64,000 nt of DNA from Acidithiobacillus ferrooxidans ATCC 23270 (GCF_000021485.1 NC_011761.1:2324001-2388000); one strand, 5' to 3'; numbered from the stretch's first letter, positions 29,883 to 38,944 are shown. Made by a program: numbers and translations. The notes: generated from the letters alone by a model not told the origin.

Positions 29883-30637
29883 AATAATAGTCAGATAGCG
29901 CTACCATACGGCCAAAGTGTAGCACGCCCCAGAAGATTTGCACGCTTGCTGCCCTGTCCAGAAGGACAGGGTGGGCGCTCGGCGGGCTCCACAACAGAAG
30001 TGTGAGTGGGTTGGGTTACGGGTCAGGCATACCAACTCCTTAAGGTCTCGATTAGAAACCGGAAAAATCCTCGAGTTCTCGATCCCCATCGCGTCCGGTT
30101 GACACCCACTCACACCACCATTGTACATGCTTAAGGGATAGATCCTAAACCCCACAGTTGGGATTCTACGCCAAAACCAGTGGGGTGTTCGGCAAGGGTC
30201 GCGTACACGAAGGTTTGCGTGCCACTCGGAATCCGTGCTTATCCGGTTGTCACAGCCATCCGCTAGTATAGTTGGCGGTAATTTTTCTATGCAGATATCG
30301 GCATAGGCTTGTGCGGTGACACGGATAGTAACGACGCCTGAAATGAAACCTGAACTCGCCAAGGTACGCCTGTAGGTGCTGCGGACCGGTGCCATGATCG
30401 CATTAAGGCAGAGGCTCAACATACTACTGTCACTAGTTGCCTATGGCTACCGGACAAGTACGCCAGAATCTTCTTGAAAACAGCTAAAGCGTCATCGCAT
30501 TGCCCATCAGGTGATGACCATCTGGCGCAGCTTCTATCCTATTGTGCTTCGACCCACTATACTGAAACAGGGCTGAGAAACTTGGTCAGCCAAACGCACA
30601 TTTCGCTACTGGACCGACGTATATCTGGAGGTGCCTC
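29883..30637. other. Long non-coding region
   Basis: 755 bases with no convincing gene. A 173-codon minus-strand frame (29901-30422) has no recognisable domain and an implausible mix of residues. A perfect hairpin, CCCTGTCC-AGAA-GGACAGGG, is at 29952-29971 without a T-run. The right end leads to the ribosome site of the exported protein. Confidence 0.5.
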
Positions 30638-31072
30638 ATGAGCCAAAATATTTTCCGCATCCTATGGGTGCTTACCGCCGTGGTGTTGAGCATGGTGATA
30701 GCGCCGGTCGGCGCAGCGGTGGACCACCCGCTGCAGCTTGCCATGAACAATTACAGTATGGCCAAAATGGCTAGTGGTAGCGGAACTTCCGTTTCCGGAA
30801 AGAAATATATAAAAATATTATCACCAGCTAACGGTTCAAGAATCAACGCTAGGACTCCCGTTGTCATATCGTATGACGTTACCCTGGCCCCTGGCGGAAA
30901 CCACATTCATTTCTATGTCGACAACCACTTTAAAGGCCTTACGCACGAGTTGAAAGGCAGTTTTTCTCTGGGTACCATGGCTCCTGGGATACATACTATT
31001 TGCATTAAGGAAGCCACGGTGGCACATGTCCTTATTGGGGTAAACCGATGCATCACCGTTACAGTGAAGTAA
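30638..31072 (+). CDS. Exported protein of unknown function near copCD
   Basis: 144 residues with a signal peptide (ILWVLTAVVLSMVIAPVGAA, cleavage near residue 27). The mature part contains ILSPANGSRINARTPVVISY and GGNHIHFYVDNHFKG, a beta-sandwich-like pattern with a HxH motif, and two cysteines (CIKEA and RCITV) that might form a disulfide. CTGGAGG precedes the ATG. The HIHFYVD pattern and the next genes suggest a periplasmic metal-related role, which is only an inference. Confidence 0.75.
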   Translation: MSQNIFRILWVLTAVVLSMVIAPVGAAVDHPLQLAMNNYSMAKMASGSGTSVSGKKYIKILSPANGSRINARTPVVISYDVTLAPGGNHIHFYVDNHFKGLTHELKGSFSLGTMAPGIHTICIKEATVAHVLIGVNRCITVTVK

Positions 31073-31503
31073 ATATGTTTAGCTGCAGCGCAAGGGACCC
31101 GTCATTGCCCAGTGTATAATTTTGGGAGATTGCGCAGGGTTACTTGTACAGCAATCTTACTGCGGGGAACTGCCGAAATAGCAGCATTGGTGTTATCTTT
31201 ATGTAACCAGGATGAAGGTTGGGCCAACCTTATGGAAATCCACCGCGCTGATTTGAATGAGTTGCGCGATAGGTTGGTGCAGGGTCATCGAGGTCAGAGC
31301 ATGGGCAGTGATATGCACATTGTTAGCCTGCTATGATACGGCAAATTATGGGAAAGACAGATGGCGCTCGGAAAATAAGACAAAGCGCTTTGGCCTGAAT
31401 GACTTTTACTGCGCAAATATGAAATAATGGAAAGTGGCAAGGTAAGAGTCACGTAACGCCCCAATAATATGGGAATAATAAAATCATCAAGGAGCCGCAA
31501 ACC
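31073..31503. other. Non-coding region before copC
   Basis: 431 bases. A 74-codon plus-strand frame at 31112-31336 lacks a ribosome site and known domains, so I do not call it. The last 60 bases are AT-rich and end in AAGGAG in front of copC. No clear CopR/CueR operator was seen. Confidence 0.5.
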
Positions 31504-31878
31504 ATGACCAAGAAAGCCATTCTGAAGAATATGTTGAGTAGGTTAACCATATTGGCAGCATTTACACTGGTGCCGAACGCGGCTTACGCTCATGCCTTTC
31601 CAGACAAGTCATCTCCAACTGTTGGTTCAACCTTGGCAACCGCGCCGAAAAAAGTAACCATTTGGTATGATGCTTCCATTGATCGCTTATTCTCAAAACT
31701 CACGGTCAAGAATGCCCAAGGTGCGGTGGTCAGTCTGACAAGCCATGTGTCCCGAAACCGAATTGAGCTTTCTGCGCCACTGAAGCCACTTGTGGCTGGT
31801 AAATATTTCGTGTACTGGAGCGTCGTGGCCAGTGACGGGCACCATACTCATGGCCACTGGTCATTTGCGGTGAAGTAA
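31504..31878 (+). CDS. copC: Copper-resistance protein CopC
   Basis: Periplasmic copper-binding beta-barrel, 124 residues. A signal peptide (residues 1-29) ends AAYA before HAFPDKSSPTVGSTL, so the mature protein would begin with the Cu(II)-binding histidine. The rest of the site is seen in YDASID and SDGHHTHGHWSFAVK. The Met-rich Cu(I) loop of Pseudomonas CopC is absent, so it is probably the single Cu(II)-site type. It is followed by copD after 8 bases. Confidence 0.92.
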   Translation: MTKKAILKNMLSRLTILAAFTLVPNAAYAHAFPDKSSPTVGSTLATAPKKVTIWYDASIDRLFSKLTVKNAQGAVVSLTSHVSRNRIELSAPLKPLVAGKYFVYWSVVASDGHHTHGHWSFAVK

Positions 31879-31886
31879 GCTACTAC

Positions 31887-32981
31887 ATGAAACCACTGTT
31901 TGTTTTTGCCACCTTGCTTGATATATTAGCAATAGCAGCATGCGTGGGATTGCTGGTTTGTTACGGATGGGTGATTTTCCGTCCAGATGTTCATCGGTTG
32001 TTACCCAACCTTTGGGCATGGTTCGGTGGCGCCGTGGTTTTGCTGTCTGCGAGTAGCTTTTTGATACTGATATCTCGCACTCTTGAGCTAAGTCGGGCAC
32101 CAATTGCAGATTTGATGCAATTTTTGCCCGTGGTTGTGGAAAAAACCGACTTTGGGAGAATCTGGCAGGTTCGGATTTTGGCGCTGGTCGTGCTGTGGGT
32201 CGCATGGTACGTAGGAAGACTGCGCATGGATCGTGGTCTTTCCGTCCCGGTGTCAGCCGTTATGCTGGCCGTAATTGCGTTCACGCGCAGTACGACAGGC
32301 CATGCCGGGGACCACGGTCATTTTGCACTTGCAGCCTGGGTGGACTGGTTACATGTCCTCAGTAGTGGGATTTGGGTTGGGGGTATCTTTGTCTGGGCAT
32401 TCATTATTTTTCCGATGCTGCTCAAATGCCAGCATCTGAACAGAAGCGTTGCAACTGATACCTTTGGCCGTTTTTCGAGCGTCGCGGCTACGGGCTTGAC
32501 TGTAATCGTTCTTACGGGGATTTACCAAGCGTGGGAAGGGCTTGGGAAGGCTGATGCCCTCTGGCAAAGCGCTTTCGGTCAAATACTTCTCGTCAAGTTA
32601 GCGCTCATTGTGTGCTTGGTCTATTTGGGGGCTTACAATCGCTATACGAATCTTCCGACACTGGACATCTGGAGCGGTCGGAAAAGGGCTCCACATCCAT
32701 TCTCCAGGTTGCCGGGTTTTCGGATGCGCAATTTTCCAAATATGGATGATGCCGGAAATCTCCCCCTGAGGTACTGCGCCCGCACTGTGACTATACAAAG
32801 CGCGTTGGGGGCGGCGATCTTTATCGTGTCGGCCATTCTCCACCATGCCATGCCCCCAACTGATATACGGAACCTCGTGTTATCGCAGACAAACCTGCAC
32901 ATAGTCCACGACAGAATCCTGACAATAAATACCATAAATGCACAGTTATTTAAAAATAACGTGACTATTCACCAGGGGTAA
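31887..32981 (+). CDS. copD: Copper-resistance membrane protein CopD
   Basis: Inner-membrane protein proposed to import copper delivered by CopC, 364 residues with about eight helices. The family core WVDWLHVLSSGIWVGGIFVWA is at about 152-172 and ILLVKLALIVCLVYLGAYNR near 230. The usual end of the homology is around ILHHAMPPT (about 325); the last 40 residues, rich in Asn and Ile, look unlike the family and overlap a minus-strand remnant, so the 3-prime end may have been altered. Confidence 0.9.
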   Translation: MKPLFVFATLLDILAIAACVGLLVCYGWVIFRPDVHRLLPNLWAWFGGAVVLLSASSFLILISRTLELSRAPIADLMQFLPVVVEKTDFGRIWQVRILALVVLWVAWYVGRLRMDRGLSVPVSAVMLAVIAFTRSTTGHAGDHGHFALAAWVDWLHVLSSGIWVGGIFVWAFIIFPMLLKCQHLNRSVATDTFGRFSSVAATGLTVIVLTGIYQAWEGLGKADALWQSAFGQILLVKLALIVCLVYLGAYNRYTNLPTLDIWSGRKRAPHPFSRLPGFRMRNFPNMDDAGNLPLRYCARTVTIQSALGAAIFIVSAILHHAMPPTDIRNLVLSQTNLHIVHDRILTINTINAQLFKNNVTIHQG

Positions 32982-33104
32982 GTTATCCCATGGCGGGTTG
33001 TGGGGGTTCTCCGTGAACAACAGGATCGGATCGTGCAGAAAGGCGGTTGCCCCATCAAAGGTCCGGAAATAGCCGGAAATGCGCTGGAACGGGATACCAT
33101 AGAT
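32946..33104 (-). pseudogene. Unidentified protein fragment
   Basis: A 52-codon minus-strand frame without a start codon encodes IYGIPFQRISGYFRTFDGA, then FLHDPILLFTENPHNPPWDN. The even, protein-like composition suggests a remnant of a real gene, bounded by an upstream stop. It overlaps the last 36 bases of copD. I cannot name the family. Confidence 0.35.
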
Positions 33105-33599
33105 TTACAGCGGGCTTCAATATTGAAACGTAACATCACAACATAACCGGCCGATATTGAGACAATATCGCACCGCGTTATAGCGCCAAGCGCCGCTGGG
33201 TAAAAACCGTCATCCAGGAAATCATGACCCTGGCGGCTCACTGACTACACCTTGCCCGCCGGAAGATTCTGTCTTTTCCGGTTCATACCCCGGCCTTCGC
33301 TTCTTTCCAACACCTCTATGCGTCCTGGGTGCCGCCCTGAAATCCGGTATGGAGTCCTCACACCCGCTTTTCCAGGCCTCCACAGCCATTGAGGGAAGGA
33401 GGACTATCGTTTTCCCGCTGAAAAAACCCCTCAAAATACGCACAACATCATAACCAAAGAGGCTCGTCCTTTCTTTTCCTTTCTCGGAATGACCTATTCC
33501 CTTAGCCTTACGGCCCACTCAGGCCATTTGGTGGCCGCCCGGTTACCAAGTCACAGATTCAGTTAATATAAGCATGCCGTTTTGAACGAAAACTGCTAG
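32982..33599. other. Remnant-bearing gap after copD
   Basis: 618 bases without an intact gene. It holds the minus-strand fragment above, a transposase tail (33159-33340) and about 260 bases to the right in which I see no gene or clear insertion-sequence end. Confidence 0.55.
33159..33340 (+). pseudogene. Decayed transposase C-terminus
   Basis: One frame reads RYSAKRRWVKTVIQEIMTLA, then AH, a TGA stop at 33242-33244, then LHLARRKILSFPVHTPAFAS and FQHLYASWVPP before a second stop. This resembles the C-terminal tail of DDE transposases of the IS1380/IS4 kind, interrupted by a nonsense codon. The N-terminal part and catalytic residues are gone. Family assignment is from memory of the motif and moderate. 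Confidence 0.55.
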
Positions 33600-33887
33600 C
33601 TAGGCGGCTTGCACCTCAATGCGTGGCATAGTGACCTGCTGGCATATCTGACGCGCCATCATGTTAACATATTGCTCAATAGTTTCGAGCGAGAGCCTTT
33701 CCACTTCGTTGCAGCGTGCCGCTATCCAACAACCCGCCTTGTAGCCGTTGCCGATTTTCAGGCTTAGATCATCGAAGAGGGTGAGGGGCACACGAATACG
33801 CAGGTGTTTACCCGAAGTAGTGGTGAAATCCATGGTAATGTCACGATGCGGAGAGGCGTATGCCAACTCATTGTTTGATTTATCCAT
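33600..33887 (-). CDS. Hypothetical protein
   Basis: About 95 residues from the ATG at 33887 (GGGAG upstream); ATGs at 33905 and 33923 are alternatives. The sequence contains MDFTTTSGKHLRIRVPLTLF, then WIAARCNEVERLSLETIEQY. It is soluble and has no domain I recognise. It stands alone between a transposase remnant and an AT-rich spacer, so it may belong to acquired DNA. Confidence 0.5.
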   Translation of the reverse strand: MDKSNNELAYASPHRDITMDFTTTSGKHLRIRVPLTLFDDLSLKIGNGYKAGCWIAARCNEVERLSLETIEQYVNMMARQICQQVTMPRIEVQAA

Positions 33888-34295
33888 GTTATGGTTAGCT
33901 CCCATGTAATTGGCACTTGGCATATGTTAATTAACAACCGGCCCCTTGCAAATGATATTTTTTTTGACCATATAAATAGTTTCCTAATAACACATAAATT
34001 AGCTTATATAATTATAGCGTTAAAATTTAATAATATGTAACAATTACTATACAGAAACTGTAACTTTAATGAAACAATAAAGCGGCTTAGAAATCCCCTG
34101 ATGATGAGGCGGTGATCGATCTCAAGCTGAGACGACAGATCGTTGGCCTTTTGGCAGAGTATCGGCATCAACATCTCTTCCGCCTCTGCCGGCGCGGCGT
34201 ATAAGCCCGTCCCGTTACTCTGCCGAATGACATTCCCAGGGCATCGCTCCCAAGCCGGTTCCTGGTAGAATCGGAGCAGTCGAGGAGACTGTCCA
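33888..34295. other. AT-rich spacer before dinB
   Basis: 408 bases. From about 33930 to 34085 the sequence is markedly AT-rich (many TTATAT/AATTAT runs) and then shifts abruptly to GC-rich at about 34086. No gene is supported. The shift looks like an acquisition boundary. Confidence 0.55.
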
Positions 34296-35432
34296 TTGCC
34301 GGATCCACATTCAGAACACGGTGCCGAACTCCGCAAGATCATCCATGTGGACATGGATGCCTTCTTTGCGGCGGTGGAGCAGCGGGACCATCCCGAACTG
34401 CGCGGTCAGCCCGTCATCGTCGGCGGTGATCCCGCCGGCCGAGGCGTCGTGGCGACCTGCAGCTATGAGGCCCGCCGTTTTGGCATTCACTCCGCCATGA
34501 CGGCGGCCCGTGCCCGGTCGCTCTGTCCCCAGGCGGTTTTCGTCCGCCCGCGCATGGACGCCTATCGGGAGGCTTCCCGCCAGGTCATGGGAATCCTGCG
34601 GTGCTATACGCCCCTCGTGGAACCCCTGTCGCTGGACGAGGCGTTTCTGGACGTGACCGCAGCCACCGCCGATGGGGTCCTGGCCGTCCGGATCGCCCGG
34701 GAGATCCGGGCGCGCATCGAGCGGGAAACGGGATTGACCGCTTCGGCGGGGGTATCCTACAACAAGTTGCTTGCCAAGCTCGCCTCCGAGTGGCGCAAGC
34801 CCAACGGGCTTTTTGTGGTTCCACCCGAACACGGGTTGGCCTTCCTGGCGCCCCTCCCCGTCGGCAAGCTCCACGGCGTGGGTCCGGCCACCGTGAAAAA
34901 GCTGTCCGCGATGGGGATCCATACGGTCCTGGATCTCCGGAATGCGTCACGGGAGGTCTTGATCGCGCAGTTCGGCAAGGCCGGTCTCTGGTTTTATGAG
35001 GTCGCCAGGGGAATCGACAGCCGTCCCGTTCAAACGAGCCGCCAGCGGAAATCCGTGGGCTATGAGCGTACCTTCCCGCAGAATCTGGAAGACCCGAAAG
35101 TCATGCTGTCCACCCTGCGGCAGATGGCGGGGCAGGTGTCCGCCCGTCTCCAGGCGCTGGGGCTGGCGGGGCGTACCGTAAGCATCAAGGCACGTTTCCC
35201 GGATTTCGAGACGGTCACCCGGGCGCATACCGACGCGCAGGCGATCTGGCGCACAGAAGCCATCATTGCCTGCCTGCCCGGGCTATTGGCCAAGGCCATC
35301 CCTGCCAGCTTGCCTATGCACGCATCTGTCCGATTGCTTGGCGTGACCGTGAGCGGCCTGGTCAATGTCGAGGCGGTTCCGCCGGAAGCTGGCCAGATGA
35401 ACCTGCTGGAGGAGCCCGTCGACCTTCGCTGA
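34296..35432 (+). CDS. dinB: DNA polymerase IV
   Basis: Y-family translesion polymerase, 378 residues. Catalytic motifs are IIHVDMDAFFAAVEQRDHP (first Asp), YEARRFGIHSAM, and PLSLDEAFLDVT (second acidic pair, S-L-D-E). The thumb and little-finger domains follow, with helix-hairpin-helix KLHGVGPATVKKL. The start is probably the TTG at 34296 behind CGAGGAG. The C-terminus (NLLEEPVDLR) lacks an obvious clamp-binding QxxL(F/L) end. No lexA box was identified. Confidence 0.94.
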   Translation: MPDPHSEHGAELRKIIHVDMDAFFAAVEQRDHPELRGQPVIVGGDPAGRGVVATCSYEARRFGIHSAMTAARARSLCPQAVFVRPRMDAYREASRQVMGILRCYTPLVEPLSLDEAFLDVTAATADGVLAVRIAREIRARIERETGLTASAGVSYNKLLAKLASEWRKPNGLFVVPPEHGLAFLAPLPVGKLHGVGPATVKKLSAMGIHTVLDLRNASREVLIAQFGKAGLWFYEVARGIDSRPVQTSRQRKSVGYERTFPQNLEDPKVMLSTLRQMAGQVSARLQALGLAGRTVSIKARFPDFETVTRAHTDAQAIWRTEAIIACLPGLLAKAIPASLPMHASVRLLGVTVSGLVNVEAVPPEAGQMNLLEEPVDLR

Positions 35433-35819
35433 TTGAACACCAATATTCTGTCGGATCTGATCAGGCATCCACAAGGCATGGTGGCACAGAGAATTGGCGT
35501 TGTCGGCGAGGCGGCCGTGTATACCTCCATTGTGGTGGCTTGCGAACTGCGCTTTGGCGCAGCGAAGAAAAATTCTCCCAGACTCACAAAACAGGTGAAT
35601 GTCGTTATCGCGGCCATGGATGTGCTCCCCTATGACGCACCGGCCGATCAGACTTATGCGGCCATCCGGCAACACCTTGCCGCCTGCGGCAAGCCCATTG
35701 GTCCGAATGACTTGTTCATTGCCTCCCATGCACTGGCACTCAACGCCATATTGGTGAGCGCCAATGTGGACAAGTTATCCCGAGTGCCCGGGCTCACAGT
35801 GCACAATTGGCTGCATTGA
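35433..35819 (+). CDS. PIN-domain (VapC-like) protein, N-terminus altered
   Basis: 128 residues beginning with a TTG that directly abuts the dinB stop. The sequence NTNILSDLIRHP matches the usual VapC start LLDTNILSDLIR, but the first catalytic Asp is Asn and the first few residues are missing. The other acidic residues are visible in ACELRFG (Glu) and IGPNDLFIASHAL (Asp). No vapB antitoxin precedes it. It is probably an inactive orphan created by a rearrangement next to dinB. Confidence 0.7.
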   Translation: MNTNILSDLIRHPQGMVAQRIGVVGEAAVYTSIVVACELRFGAAKKNSPRLTKQVNVVIAAMDVLPYDAPADQTYAAIRQHLAACGKPIGPNDLFIASHALALNAILVSANVDKLSRVPGLTVHNWLH

Positions 35820-35888
35820 TCAAAAATCTCTACGGCACGGCCTGCATCTTGAAAAGCTGCTGTTCGTCGGGCCGGCAATCCATATAAG

Positions 35889-36626
35889 CTACAGCCCGAG
35901 TATTCCCATGAGTTCCAAAGCATTGTGGGTGGCGTAGGCGGCCTGGTCATTGTCGAAGTAGACATAAACGGTGCGCAGACCCCAAGTCCGGATGCGCGCC
36001 GCCCAAGCCCTAAGGGCCTCAGTCGTGTAACGGCCGGCATAGGCGGCGAAGCTGGGGCCGTGCAGCCGGATATAGGCGAAATCGGTCGTCAGTTGGATGG
36101 GAGATTGAAAACCCGCGATGTCGAAGATGCAAAAGGCGGCGTTATAGGCATTGAGTAACGCGTAGATCTCTGGATGATGCCAGCTTGGGTCGCGTATCTC
36201 GAAGGCGTAGCGATGTCCGGAAGGCAGCACCCGTAAAAATCCCTCCAGGCGCTTGGCATTCCGTCTCCAGTGGGGTGGCAGTTGAAAGAGCACGGGTCCC
36301 AGTTTCTCCCCCAGGTTTTCCGCGCGCCCCAGGAGCCGAGCCAGTGACGCCTCGGAATCCTTGAGTTTTTTCATGTGGGTGATGAAGCGGCTAGCCTTGA
36401 GGGCGAAGAGGAAGCCTGCGGGCGTGCCGTCATGCCAGGCGCGCAGGCACTTCTCGCTGGGCAATCGATAGAAGCTGCTGTTGATCTCCACCGTATGAAA
36501 GCGCCCGGCGTAAAAGGCCAGCCGACCTGTGGAAGGCAGGCCAGGCGGATAAAACGCCCCGACCCAATGGGCGTAATGCCAGCCGGAGCAGCCGATGTAG
36601 TAAGGCGATGAAACCGGCTTTCCCAC
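35889..36626 (-). CDS. DUF72 family protein
   Basis: 245 residues, TIM-barrel-like DUF72 protein of unknown function. Typical motifs are YYIGCSGWHYAHWVGAFYPP at the N-terminus, FHTVEINSSFYRLPS near 45 and FALKASRFITHMKKL near 75, with YVYFDNDQAAYATHNA near the end. The start is GTG. The gene is complete. Its neighbours give no hint of function. Confidence 0.92.
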   Translation of the reverse strand: MGKPVSSPYYIGCSGWHYAHWVGAFYPPGLPSTGRLAFYAGRFHTVEINSSFYRLPSEKCLRAWHDGTPAGFLFALKASRFITHMKKLKDSEASLARLLGRAENLGEKLGPVLFQLPPHWRRNAKRLEGFLRVLPSGHRYAFEIRDPSWHHPEIYALLNAYNAAFCIFDIAGFQSPIQLTTDFAYIRLHGPSFAAYAGRYTTEALRAWAARIRTWGLRTVYVYFDNDQAAYATHNALELMGILGL

Positions 36627-36950
36627 GCCGCGGCCTAGCCGTTCATGGTCGCCGCCAGCGGTGGCCGCAACTCCGTATGAGGTCCATGGGCCACGTCACT
36701 CACGGGGACGCTTCCGATGCCGACCACGGGCCAGCCGATACCGGCGATGATGTGATCCACAGGGTATGCAGCTTGCGCTCTCCGGCCGATGACACCGATG
36801 TCGGCGTCGTGATCAACTAGGAAAATACCGTCAATGGCGATGCTCCATCCTCACACTCGCCTCACGGACGACGAGGTCGGATCTTCAGGCCCTTGAAAGT
36901 ATAGGACAGATGGATGGCGATCAACGGCCATTGACCGCCAGCATTTATGT
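36627..36950. other. Non-coding region with an open minus-strand frame
   Basis: 324 bases. A start-less minus-strand frame (36635-36850) encodes IFLVDHDADIGVIGRRAQAA and further protein-like sequence, possibly a remnant. Nothing else is supported. Confidence 0.4.
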
Positions 36951-37205
36951 TACTACACTAAATCCAGTGACAACAGGCTGGATTTTCGCGATGCGGATTG
37001 GGTGCTGGAGTCCCGCTATCGTATCGATGTGCCGGTGGTACGAAATGACGAAATGCGCCTTCAGTCCCTTGCCCAGGTGCTCGCCGCGCTTTCTTTGGCG
37101 CATGCCGAGCGCGGCAAGGAATCCCGTCTCATCAGCGTTCGGAAAGCCAGCGCGGGAAAACGGGAGATGTCCCATGAGTGGCTTGAAAACGACTTCACAG
37201 ACTGA
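36951..37205 (+). pseudogene. brnT: Truncated BrnT toxin
   Basis: The frame reads NRLDFRDADWVLESRYRIDV, then ESRLISVRKASAGKREMSHE and WLENDFTD before the stop, matching the RelE-like BrnT toxin from its second strand to the end. The N-terminal WDPxKxxxNxxKHG part is missing or garbled (YYTKSSDN) and no start with a ribosome site is visible. The only possible starts lie inside the fold. The intact antitoxin gene overlaps its end, as usual for this family. Confidence 0.7.
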
Positions 37206-37476
37206 TTTGGCACGGCTCCGGGCCACCGGCGACTTCGCTTGGGATGGAACCGACGAAGACGACCGCCCGCTTTCGCGGGAAGAGATGCAGGCTGGCATCG
37301 ATGCCAATTACAAGAAGCGGGGGCGACCCGTGGGAGCGCTCAAGGAGTCCACGACGATCCGTTTCGATCGCGATGTGTTGGAAATGTTTCGCGCCTCCGG
37401 CCCCGGCTGGCAGACCCGCATGAATGCCGCCTTGCGCGACTGGCTCAAAAGCCATTCTCCGACGCGGAACTCATGA
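37174..37476 (+). CDS. brnA: BrnA-family antitoxin
   Basis: 100-residue antitoxin with a C-terminal ribbon-helix-helix-like DNA-binding region (KRGRPVGALKESTTIRFDRD, then VLEMFRASGPGWQTRMNAAL). This arrangement, GRPxGxxKxxxTIRxDxDVL, is diagnostic of BrnA. The ATG at 37174 is preceded by GGGAG and overlaps the truncated brnT by 32 bases. BrnA proteins repress their own operon; with the toxin broken it may act only as a solitary regulator or be on its way out. Confidence 0.88.
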   Translation: MSGLKTTSQTDLARLRATGDFAWDGTDEDDRPLSREEMQAGIDANYKKRGRPVGALKESTTIRFDRDVLEMFRASGPGWQTRMNAALRDWLKSHSPTRNS

Positions 37477-37528
37477 TCATGTCATCGGCTGGGTATGGCT
37501 CGATCGTGCCACGCTCCGCCGTGGCCTG

Positions 37529-38944
37529 ATGACCGAGGTGCGCAAGGGCGGCGGCGTGACGCTTGGCCGGACCAGCGGTGACCGCATAAACGTCAGCGAA
37601 CTCTGGGGTCATGCCGTCGCCAATATCACGCCGTCGGCCATGCCAGCCGTCACGATTTCTCTGGTGGCCATACACGGCGGCTCCTTTACCTGGCTGGCCT
37701 ATGCCCTCATCGGCGTGCTGATGACCCTGGTGGCCTTGCAGGTGGGCATTCTGGCCAGACATTTTCCCTCCCCCGGCTCGCTGTTCTTTTACCTGAGCAA
37801 GGCCCTGCATCCGATTGCCGGCATGGTCGCGGGTTTCACCATGATGGCCGGGTATTTAGGCGCCTTGGCGGCGGCCCCGCTGCTGGGCGGGCTTTTTGTG
37901 GAGCAGGCACTGCGGTTCTTCTGGCCGGTTTCCGGGGTGGGCTGGATTGCGGGGATTGGGGTGCTCTATCTGCTCGTGGCGTGGCGACTGGCCCTGCGCG
38001 GCATCGAAATTTCCGCGCGCTGGGGGCTCTGGGTAGAAATCTTTTCTATCCTCTGCATCGTCTTCATTGCGGCGGCGACGCTCTGGCATTTTGGCTGGCG
38101 CGATCCAGCCCAGTGGAATTTCCATCGCTTGCACACGGCACCGCTGGCGCAGGCGTTGATTCTCTCGTTGCTGGCTTACGGCGGCTTTGAGACGGCGGGT
38201 AATCTAGCGGGTGAAACCAGCGCGTCACGCACCGCCATCCCGCGCGTCATGGTGCTTTCCGTGCTGATGGTCGGCGGATTTTTCGTTGCCATGGCATATA
38301 TCGAGGTGCTGGCTTTTGCCCAGATCCCTACCCCTCTGGGCGACAGTGCGGCCCCCCTCAATGCCATCGCCAAGGCCATCGGGCATCCCTGGCTCGGCAT
38401 TTTCTCCGATCTCGCCATGGCGACGGCGGCATTTTCCGCCACTATCGCCACCCTCAACAGCATCTCGCGGATTCTTTATAGTATGGCCGGACACGGGGTC
38501 ATCCCGCGTTTCTTCCATCACCGGGACGTACGCCATGGCACCCCGGCGCGAGCGTTGCGGGTACTCGCCGCCATCGTGCTCATCGGTATGGCGGTGGTTA
38601 CCCTGTGGAAAATCCCCATATTATCGGTGGTCGGCACCTTTGGCACCTTTACCGGGCTGGCCTTTCTGCTGATATATGGACTGGCCAACGTCGCCACACC
38701 CTGGTTCCTGTTCCGCCAGCGCCATGCCTGGCGCTGGATCAGCCTGATCATCGCCTGCATCAGCCTGCCGCTCCTGATCAAAGTGACGGCGGTCAGCCTC
38801 TGGCCCTTGCCCGTCGGCGGTGAAGGCGCGGCCTCCCTGCTTTTTATCGCGCTGGTGATGGTTATTTTTTTCTGGGGACTCTACTGGGCGGCGTTTCGGC
38901 CGGAGCATTTGCGGCATATCCTTGTTGCCGTGGACGAACCATAA
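37529..38944 (+). CDS. APC-superfamily amino acid/amine permease
   Basis: 471 residues with about 12 helices. The N-terminal region ELWGHAVANITPSAMPAVTI and the helix-6-type segment LLAYGGFETAGNLAGETSA (about residues 210-230) are typical of the APC family. Substrate unknown. The ATG at 37529 has only a weak ribosome site; the open frame continues upstream through brnA sequence but with shadow-like composition. Confidence 0.88.
   Translation: MTEVRKGGGVTLGRTSGDRINVSELWGHAVANITPSAMPAVTISLVAIHGGSFTWLAYALIGVLMTLVALQVGILARHFPSPGSLFFYLSKALHPIAGMVAGFTMMAGYLGALAAAPLLGGLFVEQALRFFWPVSGVGWIAGIGVLYLLVAWRLALRGIEISARWGLWVEIFSILCIVFIAAATLWHFGWRDPAQWNFHRLHTAPLAQALILSLLAYGGFETAGNLAGETSASRTAIPRVMVLSVLMVGGFFVAMAYIEVLAFAQIPTPLGDSAAPLNAIAKAIGHPWLGIFSDLAMATAAFSATIATLNSISRILYSMAGHGVIPRFFHHRDVRHGTPARALRVLAAIVLIGMAVVTLWKIPILSVVGTFGTFTGLAFLLIYGLANVATPWFLFRQRHAWRWISLIIACISLPLLIKVTAVSLWPLPVGGEGAASLLFIALVMVIFFWGLYWAAFRPEHLRHILVAVDEP

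Noticed and set aside
29901-30422. 173-codon minus-strand frame in the long gap
   Set aside because: Mixed Cys/Arg/Trp-rich composition, no domain, no ribosome site, overlaps a hairpin.
31112-31336. 74-codon plus-strand frame before copC
   Set aside because: No ribosome site and no recognisable sequence.
29900-33600. Possible CRISPR array or attachment site in the gene-poor accessory region
   Set aside because: No regularly spaced repeats were seen, no integrase gene is present and the only tRNA in the window lies far away.
34004-34354. 116-codon minus-strand frame upstream of dinB
   Set aside because: Runs through the AT-rich spacer and over the dinB start; no family signature.
36635-36850. 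Start-less minus-strand frame beside the DUF72 gene
   Set aside because: Protein-like in part but no start, no family and bounded by a stop; at most a remnant.
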